Of a stretch of DNA of 46,576 nt, positions 26,114 through 35,038 are shown piece after piece. Origin of the DNA: Fusobacterium sp. FSA-380-WT-3A. GTDB lineage: Bacteria > Fusobacteriota > Fusobacteriia > Fusobacteriales > Fusobacteriaceae. Numbering within the stretch: the first letter of the stretch is position 1; each line of letters begins with the position of its first letter. A program made the position numbers and the translations under genes. The notes beneath the pieces are model-generated. The model did no database searches. It worked only from the letters and a program-made list of their open reading frames with translations, and had not been told where the DNA came from. The stretch covers positions 1 to 46,576 of the forward strand of contig NZ_JABAFQ010000015.1 in assembly GCF_012843705.1 (NCBI RefSeq). The letters are read 5' to 3'.

Positions 26114-27796
26114 ATGGATTGGATTATAGGTGGAACAAAAGACTCTAGAAATTTTATAGAAAAAATTTTGAAAACGGAAAATTTTTCAAAAGATTTTATT
26201 GTAACTGTTGTTACTGAATATGGAAAAAAATTATTAGAGGATTATAATATAAATGTTTTAGTAAAAGCTATGGATAAAAACCAAATGGAAAAATTTATTC
26301 TTTCTAATTCGATAGATAGAGTTTTTGATTTTAGTCATCCATATGCAGCAAATGTATCTGAAAATATAATTGAAATTTCTAAAAAATTAAATATTGAGTA
26401 TTATAGATTTCAAAGAGAAGATATAGAAAAAACTAATATTCAAAATAATTTCTTATATTTCTCAAATATTCAAGAAATAATAGACTATATAAAAAATATT
26501 TCAGAAAATATTTTAGTAACTTTAGGAAGTAACCAGATAGAAAGTTTTTCTATTCTTCCGAATTTAAAAAATATATATTTTAGAATTTTACCAACTAAAG
26601 TTTCTGTTGAAAAACTAGAAAATTCTAATATAATGGCAAAAAATATAATAGCTTTACAAGGACCTTTTTCAAAGGAATTTAATAAAGCTATTTTTAAAAA
26701 TTATAATATTAAATATCTTATCACTAAAGAAAGTGGAAATATTGGTGGAGAATTAGAAAAATTAGAAAGTGCCATTGAAGAAAATATAAAAGTTCTTATA
26801 TTAAAAAGACCTCTTTTGAATTATCCTTGGATAACTTCAGATATAAATCAGATAATAAAAGTTTATCAGGAAAGGAAAAGTATGAAAAAAAATTTTGTAA
26901 TAGGTACTAGAGGAAGTATATTAGCTCTTGCTCAGACAGAAATAGTAAAAAATATTCTTGAAAAAAAATATCCAAATTACACTTTTGAAATAAAGAAAAT
27001 AGTTACAACAGGAGATAAAGATTTAACTACTAATTGGGGAAGTGGTGGAACTTCTATAAAAAGTTTTTTTACAAAAGAGATTGAAAAAGAGTTACTTGAA
27101 AATACAATAGATTTTGCAGTTCATTCAATGAAAGATATGCCAAGCGAAAATCCTAAAGGACTTGTATTTAGTGGAGTACCTCAAAGAGAAGATAATAGAG
27201 ATGTCTTTATTTCAAAATCTGGTTTAAAACTTAGTCAGTTACCAGAAAATCCAATTATAGGAACAAGTTCTTTAAGAAGAGGTGAATGTATAAAAGTCTT
27301 AAGACCTGATGCAATAATAAAACCTCTTCGTGGAAATATCCATACTAGACTTAGAAAATTAGAAGAAGAAAATTATGATGGAATAGTTTTAGCAAGTGCT
27401 GGTCTCATTAGAACAGGTTTAGAAAATAAAATTACAGAATTTTTTGATGTAGAAGATGTAATTCCAGCTCCAGCTCAAGGAGCTTTATGTATTCAATATA
27501 AAGAAGGAAACACAGAGGTAAAAAATATTTTAGATAGTATTTCTTGTGAAGTAACTACTAAAATCATAAAACTTGAAAGAGAATTTTCAAAAATATTTGA
27601 TGGTGGTTGTCATACTCCAATTGGTTGTAGTATAAAACTTATAACAGATAATGATTGTGAAGAGTTTATTGAAGTTATTGGGATGTATTGTTTCAATAAT
27701 AAAGTATTAAAGAAAAAATTAAGAGGACCTTTAAGATATGGAGATATTTTAATCAATAATCTAGCAGAAATTTTAAAAGGTGATATTAATGAATAA
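26114..27796 (+). CDS. hemC: Fused precorrin-6A reductase and hydroxymethylbilane synthase (CbiJ-HemC)
   Basis: Residues 1 to ~255 are CbiJ-like (MDWIIGGTKDSRNFIEKIL, DRVFDFSHPYAANVSENI, YYRFQRED, then LITKESGN), which reduces cobalt-precorrin-6A. Residues 257-560 are HemC (porphobilinogen deaminase): FVIGTRGSILALAQTEIV, DFAVHSMKDMPSE, IGTSSLRRGECIKVLRPDA, RGNIHTRLRKLEE. C499 in DGGCHTPIG would carry the dipyrromethane cofactor. The frame is continuous. An ATG at 26882, exactly where HemC would start, is preceded by AGGAAAGG, so separate HemC could also be made by internal initiation. It joins an early and a late pathway step in one polypeptide. Confidence 0.9.
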   Translation: MDWIIGGTKDSRNFIEKILKTENFSKDFIVTVVTEYGKKLLEDYNINVLVKAMDKNQMEKFILSNSIDRVFDFSHPYAANVSENIIEISKKLNIEYYRFQREDIEKTNIQNNFLYFSNIQEIIDYIKNISENILVTLGSNQIESFSILPNLKNIYFRILPTKVSVEKLENSNIMAKNIIALQGPFSKEFNKAIFKNYNIKYLITKESGNIGGELEKLESAIEENIKVLILKRPLLNYPWITSDINQIIKVYQERKSMKKNFVIGTRGSILALAQTEIVKNILEKKYPNYTFEIKKIVTTGDKDLTTNWGSGGTSIKSFFTKEIEKELLENTIDFAVHSMKDMPSENPKGLVFSGVPQREDNRDVFISKSGLKLSQLPENPIIGTSSLRRGECIKVLRPDAIIKPLRGNIHTRLRKLEEENYDGIVLASAGLIRTGLENKITEFFDVEDVIPAPAQGALCIQYKEGNTEVKNILDSISCEVTTKIIKLEREFSKIFDGGCHTPIGCSIKLITDNDCEEFIEVIGMYCFNNKVLKKKLRGPLRYGDILINNLAEILKGDINE

Positions 27797-29258
27797 AGGA
27801 AAAGTTTTTTTTATAGGAGCAGGTCCTGGAGATTTTGAACTTCTTACTCTAAAAGGAAAAAGATATTTAGAAATGGCTGATTGTGTCATCTATGATAGAT
27901 TGGTTAATAAAAGAATTTTATCTTTTGCAAATAAGGAAGCTGAACTTATATATTTAGGAAAAGAAAATACAGAAGGTGGAACTTTACAAAAAATTATAAA
28001 TGATACTTTAGTTGAAAAAGCTCTTTCTGGAAATTTTAAAAATATAGTGAGATTAAAAGGTGGAGATTCTTTTGTCTTTGGTAGAGGTGGAGAGGAAATA
28101 GAAGCCTTAGAGAAATATAATATAGATTTTGAACTTGTCCCAGGAATAACATCAGCAATAAGTGTTCCTGAATACAGTGGAATTCCTGTTACTCATAGAA
28201 ATATAGCTCGTTCTTTTCATGTTTTTACAGGGTCTACTGCTGATGGAGAGGGAATACAAAATTTTGAAATAATAAGTAAGTTAGAGGGAACTTTAATATT
28301 TTTAATGGGAGTTAAAAATTTAGAAAATATTTGCTCTGAGCTTATAAAAAATGGAAAAAATCCAAATACTCCCATAGGAATTATTGAAAAAGGTACTACC
28401 ACAAATCAAAAAACTTATACGACTGTTTTAAAAGAAATAGATAAAATTGTAGATAAAGTAACTCCTCCAGCTATTGTTATAGTAGGAGAAGTTGTTAATA
28501 AGAGAGAAATATATAATTGGTTTGAGAAGAAATCTCTTTTTGGGAAAAAAATAATAGTTACTAGAGAAGAGGTACAAGGAGAAGCTTTTTCAAGAGAGAT
28601 TGAAAAAAGAGGAGGAGAAAGTATCCTTATTCCTACAATAAAACTAACTGATTCTATGGATAAATTTGATTATTCATCTTTAAAAAATTATCAAGGAATT
28701 ATGTTTAACTCCCCTAATGGAGTTGATTTTTTCTTCAAACATATTCCTGATATAAGAGTTATTTCAAATCTAAAAATAGGAGCTATTGGAAGTAAAACTG
28801 CAAGTCAATTAAAAAAATATAAAATAATTCCAGATATAGTTCCAGAGGAATATTTAAGTGAAAATTTAGCAAAATCTATGATAGATATAACAAAGGAAAA
28901 TGATAATATTCTTATAATTACTTCTGATGCTTCACCAATATTAGAAAAAGAATTATCAGAAAAATATAAAAGAAATTTTAAAAAATTTATAGGATATTTC
29001 AATTCTAAAATTGAAATAAAAAATGAAATATTAGAGAAAAAATTAAAAGAAGCAACACATATTACTTTTTTTAGTGGCTCTTCTGTAGAAAGTTTTTTCT
29101 CTAATTTAGAAGATATATCTTTATTACCTCCTGAAATAAAAATTATTTCATTAGGACCCTCTACAACAAAAGTAATAAAAAAATATATAGATAAAAATAT
29201 TATTCAATGTAAAATTTATACAGGGGAAGAAGTTTTAAAAGTTTTAGAAAACAATTAA
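27789..29258 (+). CDS. cobA: Fused uroporphyrinogen-III methyltransferase and synthase (CobA-HemD)
   Basis: Residues 1 to ~245 are the SAM-dependent CobA/SUMT domain making precorrin-2: VFFIGAGPGDFELLTLKGKR, CVIYDRLVN, RLKGGDSFVFGRGGEE and PGITSAISVPEYSGIPVTHR. Residues ~250-489 are HemD (KKIIVTREEVQGEAFSREIE, then FNSPNGVDFFF and TFFSGSSVESF), which closes and inverts ring D. This fusion is common in clostridia and relatives. ATG 27789 is used, with AAAAGG upstream; a GTG at 27780 lies within that site. It overlaps the hemC stop by 8 bases (ATGAATAA). The product supplies the corrin operon. Confidence 0.93.
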   Translation: MNKGKVFFIGAGPGDFELLTLKGKRYLEMADCVIYDRLVNKRILSFANKEAELIYLGKENTEGGTLQKIINDTLVEKALSGNFKNIVRLKGGDSFVFGRGGEEIEALEKYNIDFELVPGITSAISVPEYSGIPVTHRNIARSFHVFTGSTADGEGIQNFEIISKLEGTLIFLMGVKNLENICSELIKNGKNPNTPIGIIEKGTTTNQKTYTTVLKEIDKIVDKVTPPAIVIVGEVVNKREIYNWFEKKSLFGKKIIVTREEVQGEAFSREIEKRGGESILIPTIKLTDSMDKFDYSSLKNYQGIMFNSPNGVDFFFKHIPDIRVISNLKIGAIGSKTASQLKKYKIIPDIVPEEYLSENLAKSMIDITKENDNILIITSDASPILEKELSEKYKRNFKKFIGYFNSKIEIKNEILEKKLKEATHITFFSGSSVESFFSNLEDISLLPPEIKIISLGPSTTKVIKKYIDKNIIQCKIYTGEEVLKVLENN

Positions 29259-29286
29259 AAATATAAATAGGAAGTGAGGTATTATA

Positions 29287-30495
29287 ATGGTTAATGATGT
29301 TACTTTAGAAATGATTAAAGATGCTGCTTACACGATTAAAGATTCAATTAAAAGAACTCAATTAATGGAATGTCCTACTCTTTTTGAAATAACAGGAAAT
29401 AGAATATTTTTTAAATTGGAGAATTTACAAAAAACAGGTTCTTTTAAAATAAGAGGAGCCATGAATAAAATTATGAATCTTACAGAAGAAGAAAAAGCAA
29501 GAGGAGTTATAGCTTCTTCAGCTGGAAACCATGCTCAAGGAGTAGCTTTAGGAGCTACAAGTCTTGGAATAAAATCTACTATTGTTATGCCTGGTACAGC
29601 TCCTTTATCAAAAGTGGCTGCTACAAAAAATTATGGAGCTGAAGTAGTTCAAGTAGGAACTGTTTATGATGAGGCTTATCAAAAAGCTTGTGAAATTCAA
29701 AAAGAAACAGGAGCTACATTTTTACATCCTTTTGATGACCCATATGTTATAGCTGGACAAGGAACTATAGGTTTAGAAATTTTAGAAGATTTAGAAAATG
29801 TAGATATAGTTATTGTTCCTATTGGTGGAGGAGGAATAATATCTGGTATAGCAAAAGCTATAAAATCTATTAAGAAAAATGTAAAAATTATAGGAGTAGA
29901 ACCAGCCAATGCTCCATCAATGAAAGAAGCTATAAAATTAGGACATCCAACAACTGTAAAAGTTACTCCTACTATAGCTGATGGAATAGCTGTGGCTAGA
30001 GCTGGAGAACTTACTTATAAACTTATTTCTGAATATGTTGATGAGATAGTGACTGTTACAGAAGATGAGTTAGCAAAAAGTTTATTATTCTTATTAGAAA
30101 AAAGTAAAGTATTGGCTGAGGGAGCTGGAGCTTCTCCACTAGCTGCTGTTTTGGCTGGAAAAATCCAAGAAAAAGGAAAAAATATTTGTTGTGTAGTTTC
30201 TGGAGGAAATGCTGATATAACAGCTGTTGAAAGAATTATAAATAAAGCTTTAGTTCTAGCTGGTAGAAAAGTAGAACTTAATGTTATTGTAGAAGATAGA
30301 TTTGGAGAATTAAATAAACTTTTATCTATTTTAGCTCATGAAAAAGCAAGTGTCCTAAGTATAAATCAAACTATGTATAGTTCAAATCTTCCTATAAATT
30401 CTCAATTAGCTACAGTGGCTATAGAATGTATGGACGCTGACCATAGAGATAAAATAATAAAAACTATAAAAGAAGCTGGATTCCAAATGAGATAA
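29287..30495 (+). CDS. ilvA: Threonine ammonia-lyase with C-terminal ACT domain
   Basis: This PLP enzyme converts threonine to 2-oxobutyrate and ammonia. The PLP lysine is K54 in KTGSFKIRGA. SSAGNHAQGVALGA binds substrate and PVGG-like IPIGGGGIISG binds the phosphate. Residues ~325-402 form a regulatory ACT-type domain (LNVIVEDRFGELNKLLSIL). At 402 aa it matches the single-ACT form (IlvA1/TdcB-like), which often serves catabolism. It lies 28 bases after cobA-hemD with no terminator, so it may share that transcript. Catabolic or biosynthetic use is not decidable from this alone. Confidence 0.88.
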   Translation: MVNDVTLEMIKDAAYTIKDSIKRTQLMECPTLFEITGNRIFFKLENLQKTGSFKIRGAMNKIMNLTEEEKARGVIASSAGNHAQGVALGATSLGIKSTIVMPGTAPLSKVAATKNYGAEVVQVGTVYDEAYQKACEIQKETGATFLHPFDDPYVIAGQGTIGLEILEDLENVDIVIVPIGGGGIISGIAKAIKSIKKNVKIIGVEPANAPSMKEAIKLGHPTTVKVTPTIADGIAVARAGELTYKLISEYVDEIVTVTEDELAKSLLFLLEKSKVLAEGAGASPLAAVLAGKIQEKGKNICCVVSGGNADITAVERIINKALVLAGRKVELNVIVEDRFGELNKLLSILAHEKASVLSINQTMYSSNLPINSQLATVAIECMDADHRDKIIKTIKEAGFQMR

Positions 30496-30501
30496 AAAAT
30501 G

Positions 30502-30547
30502 AAAATCTGTACAAAATACTTTTATTGTATCTTGTACAGATTTTTTT
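30502..30547. terminator. Bidirectional terminator
   Basis: AAAATCTGTACAA (30502-30514) pairs with TTGTACAGATTTT (30532-30544), with inner pairs ATAC/GTAT, and a T run follows. It sits between the convergent threonine ammonia-lyase and MATE genes and touches the MATE stop. Confidence 0.85.
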
Positions 30548-31868
30548 ATCCTAATCTTCTTTTTAAAGAATTTATAGATTTTTTCATTAAATAAAAAGAA
30601 ACTAAAAGACAAAGGAATTCAGCTATAGGTGTTGTCATCCAAATTCCTTTTGGACCTATAATGTTAGGAAGGATGAAAAGAGGAATAGTTACAAATATAA
30701 TAGACCTACATAAAGAAACAATAACAGACTCCAAAGGTCTTTCTATTGCTGTTAAAAATGAAGATGAGATTATATTTATAAATTCTAATAAATAAGCAAA
30801 ACTTATAAAAAATAAAGCTTCATCAGCTAATAAAATCAATTCTTGATTTTCTTTAGCAAAAATTTTAATTATTTCAATTCCAAAAATATGACTTCCAATA
30901 TATACAATAACTCCTAAAGTTCCACCAGAAATAAAAGAAATTTTTAAAACTTTTTTAATTTTCTCAATATTTTTAGCCCCTACATTATAAGCAACAATTG
31001 GTTGAAGAGCTTGAGATAAACCATAAAGAGAAATATTTAAAATTTGATTTATATAAAAAATAATTGTAAGAGCTGAAACTCCAAGAACTCCGACTTTTGC
31101 CATTATAACTCTATTAAATAGATATGTGGCTACAGTTGAAGCTACAACTGTTAACATCTCTGAACTTCCATTATAAAAAATATTTTTTATATCAGTTTTA
31201 TATTCTTTTAAATTTTTAGGTTTTTTAAATTTTATATTAGAGATAAGGGCTAAGAAAGAACAAGTAGTAGCTATTATAGTGGCTAAAGCTCCACCTTTCA
31301 TTCCTAAATTTAATTTAACAATGAAAAGATAATCTAAAGAGATATTTACTATAAGTCCCACTACTCCACTTAAAAAAACATAGTTTGGTTTTTCCTCTAT
31401 TCTAACAAAAGTTTCTGTAAAGATTGGGGAAGTAAAAAGAAAAGTTCCCAATATTAAAATAAATAAATAATCTTTTACATAACTATAAATCTCTTTATTA
31501 GCTCCTAAAAATTTTATAAAAAAATCTAAATTTAAAATTATAATTATTGATAAAACTTCTAATACAATAAATAATAATGATAGAGTTATAGTAGCTATTT
31601 CTTGAGAGTTATTTATTTTTTTATTTCCTCTATATATACTAGCAATAACTCCTCCACCTATACAAATCATAAGACCAACACTCATTAACAAATTAACAAG
31701 AGGCATTGATAAATTTACTCCAGCAAGACCTAAAGGACCAACAAACCTTCCTAAAAAGGCTCCATCAATCATCATTTGAGCTGAAACGATTAACATCCCA
31801 AGTATACCTGGTATAGCAAATTTAAAAAATAAAGTAGTGATATTTTCAGTTTCAAAATTTGTTTTCAT
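30546..31868 (-). CDS. MATE family efflux transporter
   Basis: The 440-aa protein has about 12 hydrophobic helices in two related halves. The N-terminal LFFKFAIPGILGMLIVSAQM and MIDGAFLGRFVGPLGLAGVN block, and the second-half counterpart GVLGVSALTIIFYINQIL, are MATE features. MATE proteins expel drugs or metabolites in exchange for Na+ or H+. It is divergently transcribed from a MerR-family regulator, with a MerR-type elongated promoter between them, suggesting drug-induced expression. GGAGG lies 11 bases before the ATG. Substrates are not predictable. Confidence 0.88.
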   Translation of the reverse strand: MKTNFETENITTLFFKFAIPGILGMLIVSAQMMIDGAFLGRFVGPLGLAGVNLSMPLVNLLMSVGLMICIGGGVIASIYRGNKKINNSQEIATITLSLLFIVLEVLSIIIILNLDFFIKFLGANKEIYSYVKDYLFILILGTFLFTSPIFTETFVRIEEKPNYVFLSGVVGLIVNISLDYLFIVKLNLGMKGGALATIIATTCSFLALISNIKFKKPKNLKEYKTDIKNIFYNGSSEMLTVVASTVATYLFNRVIMAKVGVLGVSALTIIFYINQILNISLYGLSQALQPIVAYNVGAKNIEKIKKVLKISFISGGTLGVIVYIGSHIFGIEIIKIFAKENQELILLADEALFFISFAYLLEFINIISSSFLTAIERPLESVIVSLCRSIIFVTIPLFILPNIIGPKGIWMTTPIAEFLCLLVSFYLMKKSINSLKRRLG

Positions 31869-31916
31869 TAAAGTAAATCCTCCAAAAAAATAATGCTTTT
31901 TTTATATTTCTATGAT

Positions 31917-31948
31917 ATTATAAACTATATACTATAATATATAGTCAA
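31917..31948 (-). promoter_or_regulatory. MerR-type promoter and operator for the MATE gene
   Basis: On the minus strand TTGACT (31943-31948) and TATAAT (31917-31922) are separated by 20 bases, longer than the usual 17. The spacer holds most of a perfect inverted repeat, ACTATATA (31924-31931) and TATATAGT (31938-31945). A 19-20 base spacer containing a dyad is the hallmark of promoters activated by MerR proteins through DNA untwisting. The same dyad overlaps a TATAAT (31933-31938) for the regulator on the plus strand. Confidence 0.65.
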
Positions 31949-31957
31949 GGAGAATTT

Positions 31958-32770
31958 ATGAAAAATAAATATAAAATTTCAGAATTAGCTAAAATTTTTA
32001 ATATATCTAGACAAACTCTTTTGTTTTATCATAAAAAAGATATTTTAGTTCCTAATGTTATAGATAAAAATAATGGATATAGATATTATACTATTGAGCA
32101 GATTTGGGATTTATTACTTATTTTAACATTAAAAAAAGCTGGATTTTCTTTAGATGAAATTAAAAAATTTGGAAGTTTAAAAAGTTATGATGAAAATATT
32201 TTATTTTTAGAGAAAAAAGTAAAAGAGGTAGAGGAAAGAATAAAAGAATTAAAGCAATCTAAAAAAGAGCTTATAAAAAGAATTGAAAACTTAAAAGAGT
32301 TTTCTATAGAATTTGAAAATAAAATAGAGATTAAAGAGAAGAAAAATATAAAATGGATATATTATAATTTAAAAAATCCAAAAGATGAGATAGAAATGAT
32401 TAGTCTTTATGATAAATTAAATAAAATGATGAAAAAATATAATTTGGAAGAATCATCATATATTACAATGACAGACTTAAGTGATATTGAAAATGAAAAT
32501 ACTATTATTCCAGTATTAAAAATTGGAATAGAGATACCTTATGAAATGGATATAAAAGGAAGTGAAGTTTTAGAAATAAATAAAGTTTTAGAGATAAAAT
32601 TTAATAGTGCTTATAATAATTTATTAAAAACTTATCAAGATGTAAAAAAATATATAAAAGAAAAAAATTATCAATCTTCAAATTATTCAATAGAAATTTC
32701 TAAAAATGTAACATTTTCTACTGAAGAGGGAGTAGGAGGATTGATTAAAATTTTGGTTCCAATTATTTAA
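31958..32770 (+). CDS. MerR family transcriptional regulator
   Basis: The N-terminal winged helix (about 1-70: YKISELAKIFNISRQTLLFY, then NNGYRYYTIEQIWDLLLIL) is a clear MerR DNA-binding domain. A coiled coil (about 80-118, rich in K and E) follows. The C-terminal ~150 residues resemble a GyrI/BmrR-type effector-binding domain, suggesting sensing of a small hydrophobic ligand. It has 270 aa. It is divergent from the MATE exporter across an 89-base region with a MerR-style promoter, so the exporter is the probable target. AAGGAG precedes the ATG. Confidence 0.88.
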   Translation: MKNKYKISELAKIFNISRQTLLFYHKKDILVPNVIDKNNGYRYYTIEQIWDLLLILTLKKAGFSLDEIKKFGSLKSYDENILFLEKKVKEVEERIKELKQSKKELIKRIENLKEFSIEFENKIEIKEKKNIKWIYYNLKNPKDEIEMISLYDKLNKMMKKYNLEESSYITMTDLSDIENENTIIPVLKIGIEIPYEMDIKGSEVLEINKVLEIKFNSAYNNLLKTYQDVKKYIKEKNYQSSNYSIEISKNVTFSTEEGVGGLIKILVPII

Positions 32771-32804
32771 AAAATATTTATAATACAATTTATAGGAGAT
32801 GATT

Positions 32805-33623
32805 ATGGAAAAACAATATAAAATGATTATTACAGATTTAGATGATACTCTTTTAAATTCTCAAAAGAAAATATCAAAAATTGATTTAGAGGCAATTTTT
32901 AAAGCTCAAGAAAATGGAGTTAAATTTGTTCTTTGTTCTGGAAGACCAACTTTTGCTATGAAATCTTTAGCCAAAGAGGTTAAAGCTGATGAATATGGAA
33001 GTTATATTATATCTTTTAATGGTTCAATAATAAATGATTTTAAAAATAATAAAAATCTTTTTGAATCTTCTTTAGAGAAAGAAGATTTACATTTATTGTA
33101 TGATTTTTCTAAAAAATATAATACTCATATCCTTACATATATCAATGATGAAATTATATCTGAAACAGATAGTGAATATATAGATGTAGAAGTTGATTTA
33201 ACAAAAATGCCACATAGAAAAGTAAAAAGTTTCAAAGAGTTTGTTAATCAAGGAGCTGTAAAATGTATGCTACTTGCTGAACCATCTTATTTAAAAGAAG
33301 TAGAAGTAGAATTAAAAAAAGAATATGGAGATAAATATAGTATAGCTATTTCTAAACCATTTTTCTTAGAAGTTACTAAATTAGGAATTGATAAAGGTGT
33401 AGCTGTAAAAAAATTGGCTAATACTTTAAATATTCCTATTGATGAAGTTATAGCTGTTGGAGATTCTTTCAATGATTTGCCAATGTTGAAAGCTAGTGGA
33501 TTCTCTATAGCTGTAGAAAATGCTAATCCGGAAATAAAAAAACAAGTTGATTTTATAACAAAATCAAATGATGAGGGTGGAATGGCTTACTTAATAGAAA
33601 AGTTTATTTTTAATAGAGATTAA
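32805..33623 (+). CDS. HAD-superfamily Cof-type phosphatase
   Basis: HAD motif I is DLDDTLL with the nucleophile D11 and acid/base D13. Motif II lies in FVLCSGRP, and motif IV is VGDSFNDLPML with metal-binding aspartates. The large C2-type cap between them places it in the Cof/YidA group, which dephosphorylates sugar phosphates and cofactors such as FMN or PLP. ATG 32805 is preferred: AGGAGA (32794-32799) is 5 bases upstream and overlaps the alternative ATG 32799. It has 272 aa and lies 34 bases after the MerR gene. Substrate unknown. Confidence 0.87.
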   Translation: MEKQYKMIITDLDDTLLNSQKKISKIDLEAIFKAQENGVKFVLCSGRPTFAMKSLAKEVKADEYGSYIISFNGSIINDFKNNKNLFESSLEKEDLHLLYDFSKKYNTHILTYINDEIISETDSEYIDVEVDLTKMPHRKVKSFKEFVNQGAVKCMLLAEPSYLKEVEVELKKEYGDKYSIAISKPFFLEVTKLGIDKGVAVKKLANTLNIPIDEVIAVGDSFNDLPMLKASGFSIAVENANPEIKKQVDFITKSNDEGGMAYLIEKFIFNRD

Positions 33624-33669
33624 AATAATTTTTTATTTCTTATTTATGATATCTTTTAAAGTTAAACCA

Positions 33670-33698
33670 TTGTATTTATATTCTAATTATTATAAAAT
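33670..33698 (+). promoter_or_regulatory. Promoter of glycerate kinase
   Basis: TTGTAT (33670-33675), a 17-base spacer and TAAAAT (33693-33698), 25 bases before the ATG. Confidence 0.5.
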
Positions 33699-33723
33699 TA
33701 AGAAAAAATAGTGGAGGATAAAC

Positions 33724-34860
33724 ATGAAGATAGTATTAGCACCAGATTCTTTTAAAGAAAGTATGACTGCAAAAGAAGTATGTATAGCTTTAGAAAAAGG
33801 ATTAAAAAAAGGAAATCCTAATATAGATTGTATTTTTGCTCCTATGGCTGATGGTGGAGAAGGAACAACTCAATCATTAGTAGATGCTACTAATGGAAAA
33901 TTTTATGAGGTTTATGTAACAAATCCTTTAGGAGAAAAAATAAAAAGTAATTTCGGAATATTAGGAGATAGTAATACAGCTATTATTGAAATGGCTTCAG
34001 CTAGTGGAATAGAATTAATCCCTAGAGAAAAAAGAAATCCTTTGATTACTACAACTTATGGGACAGGAGAGCTTATAAAAGGAGCTTTGGATAAAGGAGT
34101 TTCTACAATTTTAATTGGAATAGGTGGTAGTGCTACTAATGATGGTGGAGCTGGAATGATTCAGGCTCTTGGAGGAAAACTTTTAGATAAAAACGGAGAA
34201 GAAATAGGTTTTGGTGGTGGAGAACTTTCAAAATTAGAAAAAATAGATTTATCAGGTATTGATAAAAGATTAAAAAATGTGAAAATAATAGTGGTTTGTG
34301 ATGTTCAAAATCCTTTAATAGGGCCTAATGGTGCTTCTCATATATTTGGAAAACAAAAAGGAGCTAATAAAAATGAAAGAATTTTACTAGATAATAATCT
34401 TAAACATTTTTCTCAAATTATTAAAAGAGATTTAGGAAAAGATATTGAAAATATTTCAGGAGCTGGAGCTGCTGGTGGTTTAGGTGGAGGATTAATTGCC
34501 TTTTTAAATTCAGAATTAAGAAAAGGAGTTGATATTGTAATAGAATATAGTAAATTAGAAGAAAAATTAAAAGATGCTGATTTAGTTATAACAGGAGAAG
34601 GTTGTATAGATGGTCAAACTCGTTTTGGAAAAACTCCTTATGGTGTAGCAAAACTTTCTCAAAAATATAATATTCCTGTTATAGGGATTGCTGGTAGTGT
34701 AGGAAAAGATATTGATGTTTTATATGAATGTGGATTTAATTCTATTTTTTCAATACTTCCTAGAATAGAAACTCTTGAAGAAGCAATAAAAAATGGAAAA
34801 ACTAATATGGAATATATTGGAGAAAATATAGGAAGATTAATTTCTATTTATAAAAAATAA
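33724..34860 (+). CDS. Glycerate kinase (GlxK/GarK family)
   Basis: This enzyme phosphorylates glycerate, feeding it into glycolysis as phosphoglycerate. MKIVLAPDSFKESMTAKEVC at the N-terminus, PMADGGEGTTQSLVDA, IGIGGSATNDGGAGM and SGAGAAGGLGGGL are the family's blocks. At 378 aa it has the typical length. GGAGGATAAAC precedes the ATG. It has its own promoter and terminator. Whether it makes 2- or 3-phosphoglycerate is not evident; GarK-type members make 2-phosphoglycerate. Confidence 0.92.
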   Translation: MKIVLAPDSFKESMTAKEVCIALEKGLKKGNPNIDCIFAPMADGGEGTTQSLVDATNGKFYEVYVTNPLGEKIKSNFGILGDSNTAIIEMASASGIELIPREKRNPLITTTYGTGELIKGALDKGVSTILIGIGGSATNDGGAGMIQALGGKLLDKNGEEIGFGGGELSKLEKIDLSGIDKRLKNVKIIVVCDVQNPLIGPNGASHIFGKQKGANKNERILLDNNLKHFSQIIKRDLGKDIENISGAGAAGGLGGGLIAFLNSELRKGVDIVIEYSKLEEKLKDADLVITGEGCIDGQTRFGKTPYGVAKLSQKYNIPVIGIAGSVGKDIDVLYECGFNSIFSILPRIETLEEAIKNGKTNMEYIGENIGRLISIYKK

Positions 34861-34879
34861 GTTAGTAATAAAATAAAAA

Positions 34880-34912
34880 ACTCTATTAAAATTATTTTAA
34901 TAGAGTTTTTTT
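34880..34912 (+). terminator. Glycerate kinase terminator
   Basis: ACTCTATTAAAA (34880-34891) pairs perfectly with TTTTAATAGAGT (34895-34906), followed by a T run. Confidence 0.85.
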
Positions 34913-34947
34913 AAATTCAATGTTTTTCATTTGTTAAAGTATGAAAT

Positions 34948-34976
34948 TTGACAAAAATGTTTAATTATGGTAAACT
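34948..34976 (+). promoter_or_regulatory. Promoter of the betaine/choline ABC operon
   Basis: TTGACA (34948-34953), a 17-base spacer and TAAACT (34971-34976), preceded by TGG as an extended -10. Confidence 0.65.
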
Positions 34977-35038
34977 ATAAATGATGAAGTTTGAAACTTT
35001 TATTATCAACAAGTATTACTAGAAAGGAGTGGAAAAAA

